From Thecamonas trahens ATCC 50062 (taxonomy: Eukaryota > Apusozoa > Apusomonadida > Apusomonadidae), in NCBI RefSeq assembly GCF_000142905.1, contig NW_013657659.1, positions 339,915 to 403,914 of the forward strand: a stretch of DNA of 64,000 bases, read 5' to 3'. The translations under genes and the position numbers were made by a program. Shown one piece after another: positions 8,524 to 17,604 of the stretch. The notes under the pieces were generated by a model that worked only from the letters and a program-made list of their open reading frames with translations, searched no databases and had not been told where the DNA came from. Each line of letters starts with the position of its first letter. Position 1 is the stretch's first letter.

Positions 8524-11091
8524 TCACGTAAACGCCTGAAACTGCATCCAGTTTGCCGCCACATACCGCTCCACCGCAGTCTCGTCGTCGAGCCCGTCGT
8601 CGTCGTCGTCGTCCGCCTCGCCGCTCCGCGCCGCTGCCGCAAACCCGGCCCTCAGTCCGCCCTTGGCCGCCGCAAACCGCGCCTCGGACGCCGCACTCCT
8701 GTACTTGGCCAGCACACGCTCCACAAGCGCAACAGACCGCTCCGCGTCCACGTCAACAAGCTCGCCCAGCGACCCAAGAATAACTGCGCCCGCGTCAGCC
8801 GTGAGCGTCGTCAGCAATCCGTCCACCGCTTTCGGCGCAATGCTCACTATCTCGTGGTGCGCAAGCGAAAGGTCGAGCAGCAGGTGCAGTGCCCAAGGCC
8901 GTGGCTGCCACGCCGTGTCATCCACACCCAGCACCTCGTCGCGCTCCTCAAGCCCTCGCATCTGCGCGTGCACAAGCCGGCAGTACTCGCGCGCAAGAAG
9001 CTCAGAGAGCACACGCGCAGCGCCCACACCGAGCGCTGCAACCTCGCTACCCGCATCGTCGTCCCACGGAAAGTGCGAGAGCACAGCTGCAGCACTCTCC
9101 GCCAGGTACCCGTCCGCGCACGCCTCCACCGTCGCCAGCGCCATCAGCAGCCGCGCACGACCTACACCGCACTTGTCCCTCACAATCTCTCTCTCGCCTA
9201 CCCTGCTCCCGTCGCCGCCGCTCGAGCTCGCCCGACGATGCCCGCCCACACGGTTCCGGCTCCGGCTCCGGCTCCGCGAGTGCCCGCGCCTTGCAAGCCG
9301 CGGACTGCCGGCCTCCGCCCGCCGCCCGCCCACCTCGCTCTCGCCAACACCGCCAAACACGTGACCGTGCACACCGTCGAGCACAAGCGCCAGCGCCTCG
9401 CTCACCGCCCCCCGCAGCATCGCCTTGAGCTCCGCGTCCGGCGGAACAACAGCCGCCAGTCGCGAAAAGCCCTCCACAAGCACTGCTCGCGCGTCCGCAA
9501 CAAGCGCAAGCAGTCGCACGTCATCGTCAGGCGCAAGCTGCCACGCCCGCGCCGGGTCGCTCACAACCTGCCGCACCCGTCCCTTGATCTCGCCGCACGT
9601 TTTGCGGACAACAAACCGCGTCACACGGTCAAGCACTGCAAGGAGCGGCGCAAGCGTTCCCGAGGACACCCCATCCGCAAGCAGCCCCGAGTACGCCCCG
9701 GCCACAAGCTGGATCCCACCGTGCATAAACGGCCGCAACTCCTTCCGCCGCGTCGTCCGCACACGGAGCTCCTGAAGGAACGGGAGCTTGCCAACGCCCC
9801 CACGCCCCGCTCCCGTCCCGCCTTGTAAACTTGCTGACGAGTTGGCCGGGGACAGCGCCCCATCAGGCGTCGCAGGCACACACTCGCCGCGCGAGAGCGC
9901 AGACGGCACAACAACAGACGGGAAGAACGCCTCCGTGAGCGCATCCGCAAGTCCCCCCACAACGCGTTCCATCTCAGCCTCCACCACCCTGCTGGCCTCC
10001 TCGCTGCCCTCGCTCCCGCCCTCGCCACACTCGCCAGCCTCCACTCCCTCAAGCCGCGCCCGCGACCGCTCGCGCGCCGCAGCCTCCGCCACAAACGACG
10101 GGTCCGTCGTGAGCGCACAGAGCGCCGCAAACGATGGAAGAGCCTCGCGCATAAGTCTGGTGATGCGCCGCACAAGTCCAAGTCGCCCGCTGTCGTCATG
10201 GCCCGCAGCCTGCTGCCCACTCTCCAGCTCCTCCATCACTCGGCCAGACACAACCTTGACCGCAAGCACCAATGGATTCTGCCGAGCGTCCAGCCGCAGC
10301 AGCGTCGAAATCAGCCGCGCTTGCTCACCAGCCCCCACCCTCCGCCCCGCAAGCTGTTTGCCAAGCTTCTCGCACACCGAGTCGCGTATCCGAAGCACTT
10401 GCTTGAGGATGCGAACAAAGAACGACGAGCTCAGCTGCCCGGCGCTAGCCCCGCGGACCATCTTGCCGTACTCGGCCACAACAAGCTCATAATGCTGCGC
10501 CGCTGCCGCCTTTGCCATCCGCGCCGGCACACGCAGCACCGCCGCGTGCTTGGCCAGCACAGCCTGCAGCTCCTTGCGCGCCGCAATGTTGTCCGCCCGC
10601 TCCAGCACCTCGTCCAGCGCCCCGCCCAGCCCCGCCTCGAGCCGCACGTACGCCTCCTCCACCGCTCGCGTCGGCAACTCGCCGCCCGCTCCCTCCACAT
10701 CCACCCGCATCGCCGCTGCCAGCGCATCCACAGACGCCCGGCACGCCACAAACCGTCCAAAGTTGTCCTTCACCAGCGCCTGTAGATGCGCCGTCTGCTC
10801 TTCCAGCGAGTCGCGGAACGAGAGCGCCACCGTCTCCAACTGTGCCTGGCTCGACCGCCCATGGTGCGCCGCCAGATACGCCGCTGCCACAAACTCGCTC
10901 GAGCCCAGGTCCACCGGTCCTCCGCCACCATGCTCGCTGCTGCCGCCCTGTCGCAGCCCGCCGCTCCCGCCGCTTCCACCCGCCCTGCCCCCGCCCCCGC
11001 CCACCACTCCGCCACTCCGCCGCTGTCTCGCCGGAGCAAGCACCCCCGCCGGCACCTCGGCCCATGACACCGGGCACTCACTCGTCCGCAT
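8524..11091 (-). CDS. EXOC2: exocyst complex subunit Sec5/EXOC2
   Basis: Sec5 is a subunit of the octameric exocyst, which tethers secretory vesicles to the plasma membrane. The hallmark N-terminal Vps51/Sec5 helix bundle is present: LETVALSFRDSLEEQTAHLQ, LVKDNFGRFVACRASVDAL, then ARKELQAVLAKHAAVLRVPA and YELVVAEYGKMV. A long helical body follows to the C-terminus YVAANWMQFQAFT. No TIG/IPT domain is evident at the N-terminus, unlike animal Sec5. The start at MRTSECPVSW (11091) is preferred; an upstream in-frame ATG lies at 11163. Low-complexity Ser/Arg inserts occur in the middle. The gene is uninterrupted over 2.5 kb and converges with the FERM gene. Confidence 0.88.
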   Translation of the reverse strand: MRTSECPVSWAEVPAGVLAPARQRRSGGVVGGGGGRAGGSGGSGGLRQGGSSEHGGGGPVDLGSSEFVAAAYLAAHHGRSSQAQLETVALSFRDSLEEQTAHLQALVKDNFGRFVACRASVDALAAAMRVDVEGAGGELPTRAVEEAYVRLEAGLGGALDEVLERADNIAARKELQAVLAKHAAVLRVPARMAKAAAAQHYELVVAEYGKMVRGASAGQLSSSFFVRILKQVLRIRDSVCEKLGKQLAGRRVGAGEQARLISTLLRLDARQNPLVLAVKVVSGRVMEELESGQQAAGHDDSGRLGLVRRITRLMREALPSFAALCALTTDPSFVAEAAARERSRARLEGVEAGECGEGGSEGSEEASRVVEAEMERVVGGLADALTEAFFPSVVVPSALSRGECVPATPDGALSPANSSASLQGGTGAGRGGVGKLPFLQELRVRTTRRKELRPFMHGGIQLVAGAYSGLLADGVSSGTLAPLLAVLDRVTRFVVRKTCGEIKGRVRQVVSDPARAWQLAPDDDVRLLALVADARAVLVEGFSRLAAVVPPDAELKAMLRGAVSEALALVLDGVHGHVFGGVGESEVGGRRAEAGSPRLARRGHSRSRSRSRNRVGGHRRASSSGGDGSRVGEREIVRDKCGVGRARLLMALATVEACADGYLAESAAAVLSHFPWDDDAGSEVAALGVGAARVLSELLAREYCRLVHAQMRGLEERDEVLGVDDTAWQPRPWALHLLLDLSLAHHEIVSIAPKAVDGLLTTLTADAGAVILGSLGELVDVDAERSVALVERVLAKYRSAASEARFAAAKGGLRAGFAAAARSGEADDDDDDGLDDETAVERYVAANWMQFQAFT

Positions 11092-11288
11092 CACCCAAAC
11101 TCCGCCGGAGACGTGTGGTCGGCCTGTGTGGTGGTGGCGGTGGCGCCTGGGACAGTCCCACATCGCTATTCGCCACCCACCACGCTCGATCGCTCGCTCG
11201 CCACGCCCGCGAGGGCCCAGACTGGGAAAGGGCGCAATCCGAGTGTGAAAAGAAGTGGAACAGATGGGACACCACGTGGGAAAAAAGG

Positions 11289-11514
11289 CAGAGTCGCGGT
11301 GGATGCGGGTGTATAGCAGGCCTTGTCGATCTGACCGTCAGACGCGTTGGTGTGTGCGCGTGTGCAGTGAGGCTGGGCACAGACGACGCACGCCGTGTAA
11401 TCAGAGTCGCGGTGGATGCGGGTGTATAGCAGGCCTTGTCGATCTGACCGTCAGACGCGTTGGTGTGTGCGCGTGTGCAGTGAGGCTGGGCACAGACGAC
11501 GCACGCCGTGTAAT
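11289..11514. repeat. perfect 113-bp tandem duplication
   Basis: Bases 11289-11401 are repeated without a visible mismatch as 11402-11514. The unit begins CAGAGTCGCGGTGGATGCGG and ends CACGCCGTGTAAT. It lies between the EXOC2 start and the 3' end of the ankyrin gene. Exact identity suggests a recent duplication, or an assembly duplication. Confidence 0.95.
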
Positions 11515-11599
11515 TGCGCGAGACATGGCGGACAAGACAACGTGGCCAACTCGGTCGGGGCCCACCCGCCGCCGGCGACGATCAGTGTGACGTGCTTCA

Positions 11600-13417
11600 T
11601 CAGAGCAGGCTAGGCGACCAAACGAGCGCATCGCGTTTACTGGCGATGAGCTGGGCAACCGCCGCCTGCCCAGCCGTGCACGAAGCGATGGCGGTGGTGA
11701 GGAGTTCGGAGGTGAGGCTTGTGGCGGGTGTATGCTCGAGAATGGCCGAGACGACGTCAAGCGCATCATCGTCACGCGCGAGCTCAAAGACCTGGAGCAG
11801 GAGAGCGGGCTCGCTCGGCGGCGCGAGGTCAAGGAGGTCGCCGGTGAGGTCAGCGCGGCGGGCGCCAGCAGCGATTCGGAGCGCGGCGTAGTGGTTGATG
11901 CTGAGGTCGACGTCAGATCGTTCGACAAGAAGCTCCAGCATGTCGACGTGGCCAAACGCAGCAGCTGTTCGCAGCGCAAGGTTATCGTTGGCGCCGGCGT
12001 CAACGTCCGGATGGTTCAGTAGGAGCTGCGCAATGACTCGCCGCGCGCTGCGAAACGCCAAGCGAAGTGCTTCGTTGCCAGCCGCCCCCGGATCGACCCG
12101 CACATCAGCCAGCAGCCGCTCCACTACCGACGCGTGGCCATGCTTGACTGCAGCAAAGAGTGCGGCGTTGTTGGCCGCGCCCGGGTCAACGAGCGGATGC
12201 GCCAGGAGCAGGTCGACGACCTCGCGCTGGCCGTTCTTGGCCGCCAGCCTGATCGGAGACTGCAGGTTCGCCGTGACGTCGACGTCGTCGCAGGTGAGAA
12301 GGAACGCGATTGTGGACACGTGGCCGCCAGCGGCTGCCTCTGACAGCGCGTTCGAGCTGCACGCTCCGGCACTCACGCCAGGGTACGTCAGCAGCTGCTT
12401 AACAATCGCCAGCTGCCCAGCGCCAGCCGCTGCCCGCAGCGCGTGGCAGCGTGAAGCTCCAGGATCAAACCGTGAATCTTCCGCAAGCCGCGCTACAAGC
12501 TTAACATCGCCGCTGCGCGCCGCCACACCAAGCAGGATCGCTCCTTGCCGCGGCCCGTCGACTATAAGCTCCGGATGCGCGAGCAGGGCGTCCACAAACC
12601 GGCCTCGCTTGTGTTCCAGTGCTTCCCGCAGCGCGCGATTGCCGTTGACCGACGGCTCCATCCGCGGATGGTTGAGGAGGAGCGGGAGGCAGCACGAGGC
12701 GTCGCCTACAATCGCCATCCACAGCAGCTGCCCGAGGTGCGCTGGAGTCATCCTCGTGTTGATGGCCGGCAGATCGAGCAAGTAGCCGACCACAGCGGGT
12801 GCATCATGAACAGTTGCTGTCGCCAGCGGATGCCCGCGCTCAAGGTGGAACGCTTGCGCCTCTTGGTCGACCGCCTCCATCAACACCGAGACAACATCGA
12901 GCGCGACGTCCTCGGCGACAGATGCAATGGCCACGTTCATGACCTCGATGGCGTCGTCTGCCGACGGCCGCACGAGCGGAAACTCATCCAAAACCATCGC
13001 CAGCGTCTGCGGCGACGCCGCGAGACGACCCAGCTCGACCACAAAGCCCTCAAAGCTGACATCGACAGCAGCTTGAGCGAGGAGCCGGACGAGCGCAGCG
13101 CCGTCAGGCGCATCAAGGGTGCAACCGCCCGAGAGCGGCAGGAGCGTGAGCGCACCTCCCAGCTCGATCGCTGTCAGCGGCGCCGCCGCGGCCAGTGCCT
13201 TGCGGGCAGCCGCCAGGTAGCCAGCCGCTAGGCATGCAGAGACGCCGGCCAGCGCCATGCAGCAGGTACGGCTGTAGTCGTCGCCGAGAACAGCGGCGTG
13301 CAGGGCGCGACAGGAGCATGCGAGGGCGACAACGTCGTGGGGGGAGAGGATGCAAGTGTCGAATGCGATGCGGTGGACGAGCTCGGTGGGGAGGGTGGCG
13401 ATGGATGGGGGGGGCAT
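11600..13417 (-). CDS. F-box-like / ankyrin-repeat protein
   Basis: The 605-residue protein begins with an F-box-like helix set (SIATLPTELVHRIAFDT, VVALACSCRALHAAVL), suggesting an SCF ubiquitin-ligase adaptor. It is followed by about ten to twelve degenerate ankyrin-type repeats of roughly 33 residues, e.g. ALRAAAGAGQLAIVKQLLTY, RLAAKNGQREVVDLLLAHP, ALFAAVKHGHASVVERLLAD and ALRTAAAFGHVDMLELLVER. The repeats share a PxVDPGAxxNxAL linker. The substrate is unknown. The start is the first ATG, MPPPSIATLP. It is single-exon and the frame is intact. F-box plus ankyrin proteins are often expanded lineage-specifically in protists; whether this one belongs to such an expansion cannot be judged here. 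Confidence 0.8.
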   Translation of the reverse strand: MPPPSIATLPTELVHRIAFDTCILSPHDVVALACSCRALHAAVLGDDYSRTCCMALAGVSACLAAGYLAAARKALAAAAPLTAIELGGALTLLPLSGGCTLDAPDGAALVRLLAQAAVDVSFEGFVVELGRLAASPQTLAMVLDEFPLVRPSADDAIEVMNVAIASVAEDVALDVVSVLMEAVDQEAQAFHLERGHPLATATVHDAPAVVGYLLDLPAINTRMTPAHLGQLLWMAIVGDASCCLPLLLNHPRMEPSVNGNRALREALEHKRGRFVDALLAHPELIVDGPRQGAILLGVAARSGDVKLVARLAEDSRFDPGASRCHALRAAAGAGQLAIVKQLLTYPGVSAGACSSNALSEAAAGGHVSTIAFLLTCDDVDVTANLQSPIRLAAKNGQREVVDLLLAHPLVDPGAANNAALFAAVKHGHASVVERLLADVRVDPGAAGNEALRLAFRSARRVIAQLLLNHPDVDAGANDNLALRTAAAFGHVDMLELLVERSDVDLSINHYAALRIAAGARRADLTGDLLDLAPPSEPALLLQVFELARDDDALDVVSAILEHTPATSLTSELLTTAIASCTAGQAAVAQLIASKRDALVWSPSLL

Positions 13418-13539
13418 GTGGTAGAAGAGTGTGCGTGTTCGTGTTCATCATCAGGTCCAGCCGCCACGCGCTATGGCAGCTACCGGGTACAACGGGTATT
13501 GCGGGCGCGCCGAGGCCAAAACTCGAGACCGGAGACGGA

Positions 13540-15177
13540 TCACCAGAAGAAGATAAACGACATAATGATGAGCGAGGGGACGAGGAGGAGGACGGCCCAG
13601 ACAATATACATGAGGAACGAGGGCATGCGGATGCCGCGGTCCTCGACAATCGACTTGACGAGGAGGTTGGGTGCGTTGCCGACGAGCGTGCCTGCGCCCA
13701 TAAAGACCGAGCCGCACGAGATGGCGAGGAGGGTCGTGGTGAGGGTGTGCATGAGGACGTCGGCGTCGCCGCCAGCGACGTTGAAGAAGATCACAAAGGT
13801 CGGCGCGTTGTCCAGAAAGGCGGAGAGGACGCCGGTGAACCAAAAGTAGCGCATGTTGTGCGGCTCGTGGTTCTCAGTCACGGCCTCGACAATGAACGAG
13901 AGCTCGCCGCGCGTTCCGGCCTCGAGGATGGCCACGGCCGGGATGATCGTGATAAAAATGGCGAGGAAGAGCTTGGCGACTTCTACGATGGGGAACCACG
14001 AGAAGCCGTTGAGGATGCGGGTCGAGGCCGGCGTGATGAGGACCGAGACAATGCCGATCGAGATGAGGACAACGTCGCGGACCACGTCTTCAGCGTCCAT
14101 GCGGACGTCATGGACCGTAAACACGTGCGGGTTCTCGATCTCCCACAGGCCGGTGAGGAGAATGGTGAGCGGAACGAGAAGAACAAGCGGGATGTTGCGC
14201 CAGCCGTCGATCGATGCCGCCACCCGCGTGAGGATCGGGACGTTCGACCAGTCGCCGGTCGCCGCCGCGGTGCGGACTGACGGCGGCATGTGGGCAAAGC
14301 CTTCGTCGAGCGCAACATCGCCGACGTCGTCGTCCGAGTCCGGATCGTGATCAAGCGCCACCGCGTCCGTCGGAGCGCCCATCAGAGGGGTCTCCTCGGT
14401 GCGGCCGCCGGTCCCACGCTCAGCTGCGAGCGGCTTGCGCGCCTCCGTCCCGCCTGCCCGGTTCCACGGCGCCAGTGAAAGGTCCTCCTTGCGGAAGTAG
14501 TAGTAACAGTCCATGGCGAAAAAACCCGGCAGGAGCAGCGCCACAAGCGTCGCCATCGGCTTGATCATGTGGGTGGTGAACCAGAGAAAGTCGACGCCCT
14601 TGAGAAAGCCGAGGAAGAGCGGCGGGTCGCCGAGCGGCGAGAGCGAGCCGCCGATGTTGGCCACGAGAAAGATAAAGTAGACAAATATGTGTGTCTTGTG
14701 ACTACGCCACTCATTGCCGCGCATGAGCGGCCGGACGAGCAGGAGGCTCGCGCCGGTGGTGCCGATGATGCTGGCGATCGAGGTCCCGAACAGCAGAATC
14801 GCAGCGTTTTGCCACGGAGTGCCCGACAGCGGCACGGCATTGGTGATGCGGATGCCCCCGGCCGTGACAAAGAGGGCGAAGATGATGGCGATGAACGGGA
14901 TGTACTCGTGGAGGAGGGCGGCGAGGACCTCGGTGACCACTGCCGACGTGTCCTCAAACACCATCATGGGCAGGAGCATGGCTGCGGCATGGCCAGCCGC
15001 AATGCCTCCATAGTGCTTGTGCCACACATGCGGCGCAAGGAGCGGCAGGAGCGAGATCGAGAGCAGCAGCGAGAAGAATGGGATAGACCACGCCAGCGAG
15101 AGCGACGCTCCGTCCAGGTGGTCTCCCGTCGGCAAGTCAGCGTCGGTGAGCAGGCTGCGCATGGTAGGGTAGGGCAT
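13540..15177 (-). CDS. NhaD/CitMHS-type sodium:proton antiporter or anion transporter
   Basis: Multi-spanning membrane transporter of the ion-transporter superfamily that includes bacterial NhaD and the CitMHS-like 'putative sodium:proton antiporter' group. About eleven to twelve hydrophobic helices are visible. The conserved hairpins are ITNAVPLSGTPWQNAAILLF with TSIASIIGTTGASLLLVRPL and VANIGGSLSPLGDPPLFLGF. A central hydrophilic loop of about 80 residues (ARKPLAAERG, DHDPDSDDD) separates the two halves. Start MPYPTMRSLLT at 15177, or MRSLLT at 15162; the upstream open frame is microsatellite. The closest relatives I recall are bacterial, so lateral transfer is possible, but codon and base use match the neighbours. 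Substrate and organelle are unknown. Confidence 0.8.
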   Translation of the reverse strand: MPYPTMRSLLTDADLPTGDHLDGASLSLAWSIPFFSLLLSISLLPLLAPHVWHKHYGGIAAGHAAAMLLPMMVFEDTSAVVTEVLAALLHEYIPFIAIIFALFVTAGGIRITNAVPLSGTPWQNAAILLFGTSIASIIGTTGASLLLVRPLMRGNEWRSHKTHIFVYFIFLVANIGGSLSPLGDPPLFLGFLKGVDFLWFTTHMIKPMATLVALLLPGFFAMDCYYYFRKEDLSLAPWNRAGGTEARKPLAAERGTGGRTEETPLMGAPTDAVALDHDPDSDDDVGDVALDEGFAHMPPSVRTAAATGDWSNVPILTRVAASIDGWRNIPLVLLVPLTILLTGLWEIENPHVFTVHDVRMDAEDVVRDVVLISIGIVSVLITPASTRILNGFSWFPIVEVAKLFLAIFITIIPAVAILEAGTRGELSFIVEAVTENHEPHNMRYFWFTGVLSAFLDNAPTFVIFFNVAGGDADVLMHTLTTTLLAISCGSVFMGAGTLVGNAPNLLVKSIVEDRGIRMPSFLMYIVWAVLLLVPSLIIMSFIFFW

Positions 15178-15691
15178 GGTGGGTAGGGGAGGGTAGGTGG
15201 TGGTGGTGGGCAGGGGTGGAGTGGTGCGTGATGATGATATGTGTATGTATGTATGTATGTATGTATGTGAGTGTGCGTATCTGTGTGTCTGGTGGTGGCG
15301 GCGGGATGGTCTGCGTGCGGTCACGTGCGAGGGCGGGGGGCGGGCGGGCCCGGGACTTTAGCGGGGTCATTGGGGGGGGGGGTGGGGGGGGGGGGGGGCC
15401 ATCGGAGGGGGGTGCCATCGGGGTGGGAAGGGGGTGTCATCCGGGCGGGGGGGGAGCACCGGAGGGGGGTACCATCGGGGTGCCATCGGTATAGGAAGTG
15501 TATGTAACGGTGTCTGGGGAGATTGCTATGAGCGGCGGAAGGACAGCGATGGCCGTCATGGCCGTGATGGCTGTGATGGCCGCATGCAGCGGGGCTGGCA
15601 GTCGGGCTCGCGAGCAATGTACATCTCTTGAGTCGCACCCGTCTCTCTCTCTATCTCTCTATCTATCTCCCTCCCCTCCTTCTGGGCAAAC
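15178..15691. other. low-complexity intergenic: TATG microsatellite, G-runs, GGTGCCATCGG repeats
   Basis: Bases 15236-15267 are TATG/GTAT repeats. Bases 15358-15490 are G-runs interleaved with several copies of GGTGCCATCGGGG-like units. Bases 15640-15672 form a CT-rich leader directly ahead of the SECISBP2 start. No gene is supported here. It is the divergent promoter region for the antiporter and SECISBP2. Confidence 0.7.
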
Positions 15692-17604
15692 ATGTCTGCC
15701 GAGTCGGAATGGGCTGTGGTGGCCAAGCGCAAGTCCGTGCCTGCTGCTGAGCGTCCGCAGCGGGGACGTGGTCAGACTCGCCGCGGCAAGCGCAGCGGAG
15801 GGCGAGGCGGAGGGCGAGGCGGAGGGCGAGGCGGAGGGCGAGGCGGAGGGCGAGGCAGAGGGCGAGGCAGAGGACGAGGGGGAGGACGAGGGGGAGGGGG
15901 AGGGCGAGGGCGAGGGCGAGGGCGAGGGCGAGGACGCGGGCGAGGTGGCCCTGATGGCGACCGCCGTGGGAACAGTCCTGACTTTGTGCTCTCAGATGCG
16001 GCGTTTCCTCCGCCGTCAGCGGTGCGCAAGCCGCAGGACAAATCGCCGGCGGCGCGCAAGCTGCAGGGCGAACCGTCGGCTTGGAGCCAGCCGCCTCCGC
16101 AGCGATCGCAGCCGGATCAGCCGAGCAAGGCTTCGCCCAACCGTGCGGTGGCCACCAACGCGTGGGGCCTCCCGGCTGTGCAGCCGGCAGCGGCGGCCGG
16201 AGGAGACGACGGAAGCGGGAAAAAGAAGCGGAAGCGGCGTCCGCGCCGGAGAAACAAGACCAGCGGCGGCGGCGGCGGCGGGAGCAGCGGGAGCGGAGTG
16301 GCAGAGGCCCGGCGCCGGCCAGCGCCGGGCCCGGGCCAGATATCGCTGATGGACTTTAAGATCACCAAGCGCGTTGGTCAGCGAGTCCGCAAGCAGATGG
16401 GCATCCGCCAAAAGCTGGCCGAGTCCAAGCGCAAGGCGCGCCAGGCCCGATCGGCGGCGGCGGCGCCGACCTCGTTCACCGCCAAGTCGCAGACCCGCGG
16501 CAAAGTCCGCCGCCGCAAGAAGCGGCTCTCCACTTTGAAGAAGGTCGTCAACTCGGAGCGCGCCCGTCTACTGGAGGCCCTGCGGGCTGCCGCCGCCGAG
16601 AATGGTCCCGATGCAGACCCCGACGTCGGCCCTGATGAGAAAGCGGATGCGGTAGATTCAGATCCCGATGCTGGCCTTGAATGGGTCAAGCCGCTGCTCG
16701 AGATCGAAGCTTTCGCCCAGCTCCTCGCCGAGCTCGAAGGCTCCAGCTCTGGCTCCGACGCGGGCTCTGACGCAGGCTCAAACGCGGGCTCTGACCCAGA
16801 CTCTGGCGACGAGACCGGCCTGGCCAACGAGCTCGAGGACGCCATCGCTACCGAGCTGGAGACCGGGCTGGAAGCTGCCCAGGTGGCGCGCATGGCCGAC
16901 GGCGCCTCGTCGGAGCTCGCTGAAGAGCTCGAGGAGGCCGCGCGCGCCGAGTCTGAGGCGCTGCGCATGTTCCTGGCACGGCTGCTGCCGCGGGTGAGCG
17001 ACGCCAAGGGCAAGGCCAAGGCCAAGGGGAAGGGCAAAGGCGAGGCCGGGGCGCAAGCGTGGAACGCGGAATCGGACAGGCGCTGCAGCTTGCGCACGTG
17101 GCGGTCGCCAAGAGCCCGGCGCTCGCGCAAGTGCTTCCGGACAACCACCGCGAATATGTGGACCAGCTTGTGCCACCCGAGCTCAACCGGCTAATCCCGC
17201 CCATGCTCAAGGAGCTGTCGCGGCTGCAGGAGCGGGCCCGCGTCCTCAATCCGACCAAGGCCAAGCGGCGGCTGGTGACCGGGCTGCGCGAGGTGGTCAA
17301 GTTTGTCAAGGTCGGGACCGCCAAGGCCGTCATTGTCGCGCCCGACATCGAAAAGGTCGAAGCCGACGGTGGGCTGGACGACAAGATCGCCTTTATTCGC
17401 ACCAGGGCCGCCGAGCTCGGCATCCCGCTGGTGTACGCGCTCTCGCGCAACAGGCTCGGACGGGCCATGGGCCGCAAGCTCAAGATCTCCGTCGCCGCCA
17501 TTCTGTTTTACGACGGCGTCAACACCGAGTTCAACCGCATGGTCGAGCTCGCCGACGAGGGGCGCGCAGCCTTCGACGCTGCTCTGGCCGCCGCCGAGTC
17601 CTAA
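15692..17604 (+). CDS. SECISBP2: SECIS-binding protein 2 (SBP2), one frame change in the assembly
   Basis: SBP2 binds the SECIS element of selenoprotein mRNAs and recruits the selenocysteine elongation factor. The C-terminal L7Ae/L30e RNA-binding domain is clear: KAKRRLVTGLREVVKFVKVG, GGLDDKIAFIRTRAAELGIP, LVYALSRNRLGRAMGRKLKI, ILFYDGVNTEFNRMVELADE. Upstream, YVDQLVPPELNRLIPPMLKE and the basic STLKKVVNSERARLL correspond to the SECIS-interaction region. The N-terminus carries a GGR/RGRG-rich box from about residue 35 to 90. The two parts are in different frames; inserting one G in the GGGG run near 17053 joins them. About 638 residues when joined. Presence of SBP2 implies the organism makes selenoproteins. 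Its stop codon overlaps that of the convergent coiled-coil gene. Confidence 0.88.
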
